A DNA stretch of 19,587 nucleotides. It comes from CAYNSB01 sp964399625 (GTDB lineage Bacteria; Planctomycetota; Phycisphaerae; Phycisphaerales; UBA1924). The notes under the pieces were generated by a model that was not told the DNA's origin, did no database searches, and was given only the letters and a program-made list of their open reading frames with translations. Numbering within the stretch: the first letter of the stretch is position 1; each line of letters begins with the position of its first letter. Shown in pieces: positions 14,410-19,587 of this stretch. A program made the position numbers and the translations under genes. The stretch is taken from contig CAYNSB010000058.1 in NCBI GenBank assembly GCA_964399625.1, positions 1 to 19,587 on the forward strand, in the 5' to 3' direction.

Positions 14410-16584
14410 CTACTTGTCGTCCGTGAAGCCGATGCGCTCGAGCGCGGGGGCGATCTCGGGGTTGGACATGAACGCCTTCCAGATCGCGCCGGAGCGGTGG
14501 TTCTCGATCATGGCGACGATCGGGCCCTGGTTGAGCCCCATGAAGATGGTCGAGTACCACCTTCGTCCGGGGTTGTACGCGTCGCGGAACCCGAAGGGGC
14601 CCCACATGAACTCGCCCTGGTCGCGGTAGTAATGCTTGAGCGCGGCGAGGGAGGCCTCGGGCGTGTAGGGGAACGAGGCGAGCGCGCCCGTGATCGCGAT
14701 GGTGCCCTTGTCGTGGCGCTGCACGGCCTCGAACGCCTCGTAGCCATCGGGCCCGTCGCAGGCGGTGAGCCCCCAGGCGTTGGGCCCGTACCCCTTGTGC
14801 CCGAGCGGGTTGGCAGTGCTGTAGGCGAGGCTGATGCGCGCGATGCGCTGGTTGTTGTCGAAGTAGTTGCAGTACCTGTCGCGCTTGCCGCGCGGATCGA
14901 ATCCCATGAATGAGTAGTGCAGGAAGAAGACGGGCCCGCCCGGCCCGACGCCGACGGGGAGCTTGATGCCGAAGTACTCGCTGCCATTGACATAGTGATC
15001 GCCGGCGCTGGTGCGTCCCCAACCTCGGCGGTAGTCGATGTGCCTTGGCGTGGTGCCGGCGTAGCCGCTGTGCCACATCTCCGCGGGCACGGCGTGGGTG
15101 GGCGAGGCGATCGCGAGCAGGTACACGATCATGGTCTCGTTCTGCCCGATGAGCGGGTGGTTGAGGAACCACTGGTGCTTGGGGGACCAGTGCCAGAAGA
15201 GGTACGGGCTGGTGGGCTCGCGCCGGTACCAATCCCACTCGATCCCTTCCCAGAGTTTGGTGATGCGCTCGCGGACGCGCTGCTCGCGGGGCGAGGCGCC
15301 GTTGAAGTAGCCTCGACAGGCGAGCAGGCCCTGCGTCAGGAAGGCGGTTTCGACGAGGTCTCCGCCGTCGTCGTACTGCCCGAAGACGGGCATCATCTTG
15401 CCGGTCGATCCGTTGAGGAAGTGGGGCCAGGCGCCGTGGAAGCGGTCCGCGCCCTCGAGGAACGCGAGGACCTTGTCCATGCGATCGAGGGACTGATCGC
15501 GGGTGATGAAGCCGCGCTCCGTGCCCGCGAGGATCGCCATGAGCCCGAAGCCCGAGGCGCCCACGGCGATCATGTCCGGATCGCCCGGGATGTTCTCGCG
15601 GGCGAGCCCCGCGTGCGGGTGCCCGCCCTCCCAGTAATAGCGGAAGCATCCCTCCTGCACCATCGTGACGAGTTCCTCGTCGCTCATCGAGCGCGTGGCG
15701 GCGGGGGCGGTGTTGGATGGATCGGAGAGGGGCGCGAACACATCGAGCGCGCGCACGCGGTAGGTGGCGCTGACGCCGGGCTTGGCGAGCCAGTCCGTGC
15801 CGCGTGAGGCCCACGGCGGCTGCAGCCCGACGGGGATGAACGCGGAGCCATCGATCGAACGCTCGATGAGGTATCCCTGGAGCGTGTCGCTCGGCTGCGG
15901 GTCCCAGGCGAGATCGACGTGGCGCTCGTATCCCTTGGCGGTGAGGTTGGTGGGCGCGGGGCGGGATTGGGCCTTGGCGGCCGAGGGCACGATCTTGATG
16001 TCATCGATGAGCAGTTCGTGCGGGGCGCCGTCCTCAAGATATTGCTCGAGCGTGAGCGCGGCGATCTGTGCGGAGTCCACGGTCGTGAGTTCTCCCTCGT
16101 GGTGGAAGAACTTGGTGAGTGGGATGCGAAGTTCGGTCCATTGACGCGCGGGCAGAGAGGGGAGCAGGTTTGCGAGCCGCTCGCTGCCGCCGTTGCCCTT
16201 GGCGTCCTGCATCCCCAGCATTGGCATTGCCTCCGGGGGGATGGCGGCATCCGAGTAGATGTGCAGCGAGAGCGTGTCGCCCTCGAATTGTGCGGGCGTG
16301 TTGCGCCAGCGGGGCAGTTTGATGATCGCCTTCCAGTAGCCACCCTGGGCGCTCGTCCACGAGACTCGGAGTGCCTCGGGCGGCGAGACGAAGTGCTCGC
16401 GCGTGAGCGGGAGTTTGCCGTCGATCGTCGCGACGTGGCTGGGCGCGATCACCTCAACAGCGGACGAGAAGTAGGAGGGCCCTCCCAGGCCCGAATCGAA
16501 GAAGATGTGGCGATCTCGCCCGGACTGGGCGCGAGCGGCGCTAGCGACGAGGCAGAGGGCCACGATCAATGCAAGCGGTTTCAT
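14410..16584 (-). CDS. Secreted GH144-type glucanase ('glycoamylase' domain) with beta-sandwich and FN3 modules
   Basis: A 724-residue exported hydrolase. Modules in order: signal peptide (1-19, ending ARAQ); a beta-sandwich resembling carbohydrate-binding domains (about 26-200, ending LLIDDIKIVP); a fibronectin type III domain (about 209-300); and a catalytic domain (about 301-724) of the PF10091 'glycoamylase' family, which underlies GH144. Characterised GH144 enzymes cut beta-1,2-glucan. Family stretches are CFRYYWEGGHPHAGLARE, GASGFG, DGGDLVETAFLTQGLL, PLIGQNE and NPGRRWYSTIFMGLNQGP. D405, D409 and E412 match the spacing of acidic residues I recall as required in the Chitinophaga enzyme. 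No Shine-Dalgarno precedes the ATG at 16584. It follows the GH53 gene by 10 bases. The exact substrate is inference. Confidence 0.88.
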   Translation of the reverse strand: MKPLALIVALCLVASAARAQSGRDRHIFFDSGLGGPSYFSSAVEVIAPSHVATIDGKLPLTREHFVSPPEALRVSWTSAQGGYWKAIIKLPRWRNTPAQFEGDTLSLHIYSDAAIPPEAMPMLGMQDAKGNGGSERLANLLPSLPARQWTELRIPLTKFFHHEGELTTVDSAQIAALTLEQYLEDGAPHELLIDDIKIVPSAAKAQSRPAPTNLTAKGYERHVDLAWDPQPSDTLQGYLIERSIDGSAFIPVGLQPPWASRGTDWLAKPGVSATYRVRALDVFAPLSDPSNTAPAATRSMSDEELVTMVQEGCFRYYWEGGHPHAGLARENIPGDPDMIAVGASGFGLMAILAGTERGFITRDQSLDRMDKVLAFLEGADRFHGAWPHFLNGSTGKMMPVFGQYDDGGDLVETAFLTQGLLACRGYFNGASPREQRVRERITKLWEGIEWDWYRREPTSPYLFWHWSPKHQWFLNHPLIGQNETMIVYLLAIASPTHAVPAEMWHSGYAGTTPRHIDYRRGWGRTSAGDHYVNGSEYFGIKLPVGVGPGGPVFFLHYSFMGFDPRGKRDRYCNYFDNNQRIARISLAYSTANPLGHKGYGPNAWGLTACDGPDGYEAFEAVQRHDKGTIAITGALASFPYTPEASLAALKHYYRDQGEFMWGPFGFRDAYNPGRRWYSTIFMGLNQGPIVAMIENHRSGAIWKAFMSNPEIAPALERIGFTDDK

Positions 16585-16591
16585 GCCGCAC

Positions 16592-16597
16592 AGATTA
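16592..16597 (-). promoter_or_regulatory. Possible internal -10 element before the GH144 gene
   Basis: On the minus strand TAATCT starts with the TAA stop codon of the GH53 gene and ends seven bases before the GH144 ATG. It fits the leaderless arrangement seen elsewhere, but it may be chance, since the gene can also be read from the operon mRNA. Confidence 0.25.
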
Positions 16598-17749
16598 GCG
16601 GATGGCGCGTGCCGATGTGAGCAGATTCCCCTGGAAGTCGAAGAGCGCGGCGTTCTCCCAGGAGGAACCCAGACCTGGGGCCGAGATGAGTTCCGCGCCC
16701 CAGGCGCAGACGCCCAGCCCGCGTGCGTTGGGGATGGCGCGGACCGCGTTCGAGACCCCGCCCAGGAACGCGCCCTGGCCCCCGATGCTCGCGGCGTACC
16801 CGGCCGCCAGTTGGCTCGGCGTTCCGATGATGTTGTTCGTGTTGTCATTCCAGGAAAGCGTGAAGGGGTAAGCGGTCTCGACGATCATCACCGGCTTGGC
16901 GTAGCGAGCGGCGAGATCGGTGACGTTGGCGGACATTGCCGCGAGCGGGCCGTGCCACCATGGGTAGTAGGAGAGCGCGATCGCATCGAAGTCGACGTTG
17001 CGTGCCGTGAGGGCGTCGAAGTACCAGCGCGAGGTTGCGTTGTCTCCGCCGCGATCGATGTGGATGAGGATGTTCGGGGGCGGGGAGGAGAGGTTCGCGG
17101 TGCGCACGCCGCGGATGCCCGCGTTGAGCAGCGTGACGAACGGGTCCCACCCGCGTTCGGAGATGCGTCCGCTGGGCCAGAGCATGCCGTCGGTGGTCTC
17201 GTTGCCGACCTGCACGAGTCGGGCAGGAGTGCCCTGGGCGTCCATCGCTTCCACGAGCGCGCGGGTGTAGCTCTCCACGGCCTGGGCGAGCGTCGCGTCG
17301 CTCATGCCCTGCCACGCGGCGGGGATCGACTGCTGCCCTGGGTCGGCCCACGTGTCGGAGTAATGGATGCAGAGCATGGTCGCCAGGCCCGCGGCGTGGG
17401 CGCGTTGGGCCAGCGCGAGGGTTTGCGATGTTCCGCACCATCCGCCCGCGGGCGTGTGCCAGACGCGCAGACGGACGAGATTGAGGCCCGCGGAGCGCAT
17501 GGCTACGAGCGGGTCGGTGGGGAGTGCGCCGAGCTTGTAGACTCCGCCGGCGCTCTCGATCTGCGGGAAGGACGAAACGTCCGCTCCGCGCCAAGGCAGG
17601 GGCGCGGGCCCGAAGGTCTGGACTCCGAGGCTGGCTTCCTCGGGCGGGAGCGGGCGGGAGAGCATCGGGCGCGGCTGCGCAAATGCGAAGGAGAGGGGCG
17701 CAAGGATCGCCAGCGCGAGTGCACGGATCTGGGATTTGGCCGCGATCAT
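16595..17749 (-). CDS. GH53 endo-beta-1,4-galactanase, secreted
   Basis: A 384-residue glycoside hydrolase of family 53, which cleaves beta-1,4-galactan such as pectic side chains. Residues 1-24 form a signal peptide (KSQIRALALAILAPLSFAFA). The TIM-barrel starts with GADVSSFPQIESAGGVY, then NLVRLRVWHTP and IHYSDTWADPGQQSIPAAW, all diagnostic. The acid/base E184 is in VQVGNE and the nucleophile E291 in VETAYPFTLSW. Length is normal for the family with no extra modules. The ATG at 17749 overlaps the stop of the HNH gene as ATGA, so translation is probably coupled. The GH144 gene starts 10 bases after the stop. In vivo substrate could be galactan or an arabinogalactan; the family is almost uniform in activity. 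Confidence 0.93.
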   Translation of the reverse strand: MIAAKSQIRALALAILAPLSFAFAQPRPMLSRPLPPEEASLGVQTFGPAPLPWRGADVSSFPQIESAGGVYKLGALPTDPLVAMRSAGLNLVRLRVWHTPAGGWCGTSQTLALAQRAHAAGLATMLCIHYSDTWADPGQQSIPAAWQGMSDATLAQAVESYTRALVEAMDAQGTPARLVQVGNETTDGMLWPSGRISERGWDPFVTLLNAGIRGVRTANLSSPPPNILIHIDRGGDNATSRWYFDALTARNVDFDAIALSYYPWWHGPLAAMSANVTDLAARYAKPVMIVETAYPFTLSWNDNTNNIIGTPSQLAAGYAASIGGQGAFLGGVSNAVRAIPNARGLGVCAWGAELISAPGLGSSWENAALFDFQGNLLTSARAIR

Positions 17750-18525
17750 CGCAGCTCGACGCTCCAGTAGGCCTCGTCGAGGAAGGCCTTCCAGCTCTGG
17801 TACTTCTCGCTGCCCAGGCGCAGGGAGATGAGCGGATTGCGGCGCGGCTTGATCGGCTTGCGGATCAGTCGCATGTTCGCCTGCTCGGGCGTGCGTCCGC
17901 CCTTCTTGGCGTTACACCAGATGCAGGCGCACACGAGGTTCTCCCAGCTGTCGCCGCCGCCCTGGGCGCGGGGGAGGACGTGGTCGATCGAGAGGTCCGC
18001 GGTGGGGAAGTGCTTGCCGCAGTACTGGCAGAGGCTTCGATCGCGTGCGAAGAGGTTGCGCCGGTTGAGCTTGACGCCCTGGGCCGGGAGGCGGTCGTAC
18101 CCGAAGAGGCGGATGATTCGGGGCACGGCGATATCGAAGCGGACGCAGCGGACCCAGTCATGGCGCTCGCGCTCGAACTGGGTGCGATAGGCGGAGAGCT
18201 CGGCCCAGCTTGCGAAGTCGTAGTTCTGGTACTTGCCGTCCTCGACGTGGACGATCTCGGCGAGCTCCTTGGCGAGGAGCGTGAACGCGCGCCGGGCGGA
18301 GACGACGCGGATGGCCATGTACATGCGGTTGAGGACGAGGACCTTGGCGTCGAGCCCGGAGCCGAAGCGTTCCACGAGCGCGCCGTCGGGACGGAGCACG
18401 ATGGTGCCGTCGATGCCGTCCTGATCGGGCACGTCGATATCGCGGCGCGAGTCGTGGCGCGGGGTGATGGCCCGCCCCTCCTGGGCGCGTGCGTTGTCGT
18501 CCTCCTGACGCTCTTTGCGCGGCAT
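17746..18525 (-). CDS. HNH endonuclease
   Basis: A 259-residue protein with a C-terminal HNH nuclease domain. The zinc pairs are C166/C169 (CQYCG) and C201/C204 (CIWC), and the catalytic core is SIDHVLPRAQGG (D181, H182) followed by N196 and N205. The middle region (KVLVLNRMYMAIRVVSARRA, about 61-80) is a conserved non-catalytic part seen in a widespread family of HNH proteins whose cellular role is unsettled. The first 50 residues are charged and poorly conserved. The ATG at 18525 is preferred over an upstream TTG at 18645, because the sequence between is Pro/Gly-rich, contains a perfect palindrome and is unlike protein. No strong Shine-Dalgarno is visible. The stop overlaps the GH53 start by four bases (ATGA), an unexpected coupling of a nuclease with a secreted glycosidase. 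Confidence 0.88.
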   Translation of the reverse strand: MPRKERQEDDNARAQEGRAITPRHDSRRDIDVPDQDGIDGTIVLRPDGALVERFGSGLDAKVLVLNRMYMAIRVVSARRAFTLLAKELAEIVHVEDGKYQNYDFASWAELSAYRTQFERERHDWVRCVRFDIAVPRIIRLFGYDRLPAQGVKLNRRNLFARDRSLCQYCGKHFPTADLSIDHVLPRAQGGGDSWENLVCACIWCNAKKGGRTPEQANMRLIRKPIKPRRNPLISLRLGSEKYQSWKAFLDEAYWSVELR

Positions 18526-18591
18526 GACGCGGTTCAACCCTGTCCCGGCGGTGAGAGTGTGGGGCGGCGGCGACAGCCCCCAAACCGGCCG

Positions 18592-18607
18592 GGCCGGGAA
18601 CCCGGCC
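18592..18607. repeat. GC-rich inverted repeat in the HNH leader
   Basis: Perfect inverted repeat GGCCGGG-AA-CCCGGCC. It lies just downstream of the predicted transcription start of the HNH operon (about 18610). It could form a six-base-pair hairpin with a four-base loop in the leader RNA or be an operator. There is no T-run after it on the minus strand, so a purH terminator is unlikely. Confidence 0.55.
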
Positions 18608-18616
18608 AGATGCCTA

Positions 18617-18645
18617 AGGGTAACTTGTGCCTGAGGTTGGGGCAA
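18617..18645 (-). promoter_or_regulatory. Sigma-70-like promoter for the HNH-GH53-GH144 operon
   Basis: On the minus strand TTGCCC (18645-18640) and TACCCT (18622-18617) are separated by exactly 17 bases, in the 169-base gap between purH and the HNH gene. The predicted start, near 18610, leaves a leader of about 85 bases. This is the only site in the window with both boxes recognisable. Confidence 0.5.
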
Positions 18646-18694
18646 CCCCGTGTTGGCGAACCGCGTGTTAGCGGGTGTGGAGGCCGGGAGCGGG

Positions 18695-19587
18695 TCAATG
18701 CCTGAAGTGGCGTACGCCCGAGAGCAGGCACGTCACGCCGCGCTGGTTGCACAGATCGATGGTGTCCTGATCCCGCTTGGAACCGCCGGGGTGGAGGAGG
18801 AGTCGCACGCCCGCATCGATGAGGATGCGCGGGCCATCGGCGAAGGGGAAGAACGCGTCCGAGGCGCAGCTCGAACCGTGCGCGAGGTCGTTCGCCTTCT
18901 CCGTCGCGAGCCGGCACGCGGTGACACGATCGACCTGGCCTGAGCCCGCGCCCAGCAGGCGGATGACGCTCGGGAACTTCGGGTCGGCACCGGCGAGGGC
19001 GACGGCGTTGGAGAGATTGAAGCGGCACACGACCTCCGCGAACGCCGCGTGCTCGAGCTGCGCGGGAGTTGGCGCGGGGCCGGCGGCGTGGCGCCACGTC
19101 TCGGGCGCTGGGGGGATGTTGTCGCGCGTCTGGACGAGCATGCCGCCCGGGACGGAGCGGTAGTCAAGCTTGGGCTGGGCCGAGGCCTGGCGTGTTCCCG
19201 TCGCGAGGATGCGGAGGTTCTGCCAGCGGGCGCGGAGCATGTCGAAGGCATCGGGCGCGAACTCTGGAGCGAGGAGCACCTCGAGGAAGATGTCCTTCTC
19301 GCAGAGGCGTGCGGCGGCGCTGGCGTCCAGCGGCGCGTTGAGAGCGAGGATGCCGCCGTAGGCCGCGACGGGATCGCCGGCGATGGCGCGGTCCACCGCG
19401 AGGCGCGCGGGCTCGCGTTCGTCGGTGCGGACGATCGCGGCTCCGCAGGGGTTGGCGTGCTTGATCACCGCGGCGCCGACGCGATCGGGGAAGGCTTTCT
19501 TGAGGGCCTTGACGAGCTCGAGGGCGCTGGCGGCATCGTTGATGTTGTTGTAGCTGAGCTCCTTGCCGTGGAGCTTGCGCGCGTTGA
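18695..19587 (-). CDS. purH: Bifunctional purine biosynthesis protein PurH, C-terminal AICAR transformylase part (5' truncated by window edge)
   Basis: AICAR transformylase/IMP cyclohydrolase, which performs the last two steps of IMP synthesis. The frame is open to the window edge; the visible 296 residues are the transformylase domain. It starts with NARKLHGKELSYNNIND and VIKHANPCGAA, containing the Lys-His pair of the active site, then YGGILALNAPLD, NLSNAVALA, GAGSGQVDR and SDAFFPFADG. The protein ends in GVRHFRH, the usual PurH C-terminus, so the stop at 18695 is authentic. The N-terminal cyclohydrolase domain lies beyond the window. The HNH operon follows on the same strand after 169 bases with its own probable promoter, so cotranscription is not required. 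Confidence 0.97.
   Translation of the reverse strand, partial: NARKLHGKELSYNNINDAASALELVKALKKAFPDRVGAAVIKHANPCGAAIVRTDEREPARLAVDRAIAGDPVAAYGGILALNAPLDASAAARLCEKDIFLEVLLAPEFAPDAFDMLRARWQNLRILATGTRQASAQPKLDYRSVPGGMLVQTRDNIPPAPETWRHAAGPAPTPAQLEHAAFAEVVCRFNLSNAVALAGADPKFPSVIRLLGAGSGQVDRVTACRLATEKANDLAHGSSCASDAFFPFADGPRILIDAGVRLLLHPGGSKRDQDTIDLCNQRGVTCLLSGVRHFRH

Noticed and set aside
13556..15814. Long minus-strand frame across PCD, GH144 and gluQ
   Set aside because: It crosses three well-supported genes in the wrong frame and has no motif of its own.
18526..18645. Upstream TTG start for the HNH protein
   Set aside because: The added 40 residues are Pro/Gly-rich, cover the palindrome and overlap the predicted promoter. 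The ATG at 18525 is sufficient.
1..19587. CRISPR arrays, insertion sequences, toxin-antitoxin or phage genes
   Set aside because: No repeated spacer pattern, transposase, terminal inverted repeats or small toxin-like pairs were seen on either strand.

Overview
The window is a GC-rich bacterial chromosome segment with densely packed genes on both strands. The gene set suggests a planctomycete, probably of the Phycisphaerae. This rests on recognition, not on a marker gene: a bacterial GlnRS, an OPT-family transporter, a membrane protein ending in a CPxCGYD...CPECG zinc ribbon, a SpoIIE-type phosphatase with a STAS protein, and a secreted GH144/GH53 pair. No rRNA, tRNA, CRISPR array, insertion sequence or phage gene was seen, and no stretch over 300 bases lacks a gene.

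Layout. 1-3057 (+): the C-terminal part of glnS, then an OPT-family transporter. 3064-3885 (-): secreted DUF1223 thioredoxin-like protein. 3970-4881 (+): PfkB-family sugar kinase. 4886-5911 (-): DUF3592 membrane protein. 6070-10223 (+): gyrA, a small STAS-domain protein, and an ABC ATPase of the MacB/LolD type. 10207-14028 (-): in transcription order gluQ (GluQ-RS), a DUF192 lipoprotein, a SpoIIE/RsbU-type phosphatase and a double zinc-ribbon membrane protein. 14070-14393 (+): pterin-4a-carbinolamine dehydratase. 14410-18525 (-): in transcription order an HNH endonuclease, a GH53 galactanase and a GH144-type glucanase, very tightly packed. 18695-19587 (-): C-terminal part of purH.

How the genes may work together. 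The GH53 and GH144 enzymes both carry signal peptides and together look like a minimal polysaccharide-degrading unit; oddly, the gene just before them, overlapping by ATGA, is an HNH nuclease. The STAS protein and the SpoIIE phosphatase, 2 kb apart on opposite strands, are two of the three parts of a partner-switching pathway; no RsbW-type kinase is in the window. The ABC ATPase has no permease next to it. The other genes are housekeeping: GlnRS, GluQ-RS, GyrA, PurH and PCD.

The most interesting pattern is regulatory. Several genes without a Shine-Dalgarno sequence have a TAnnnT hexamer (three times TACACT in the window) ending 5-8 bases before the start codon, as expected for leaderless mRNAs. 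The genes with a clear Shine-Dalgarno do not show this. I found no convincing undescribed defence or mobile system.
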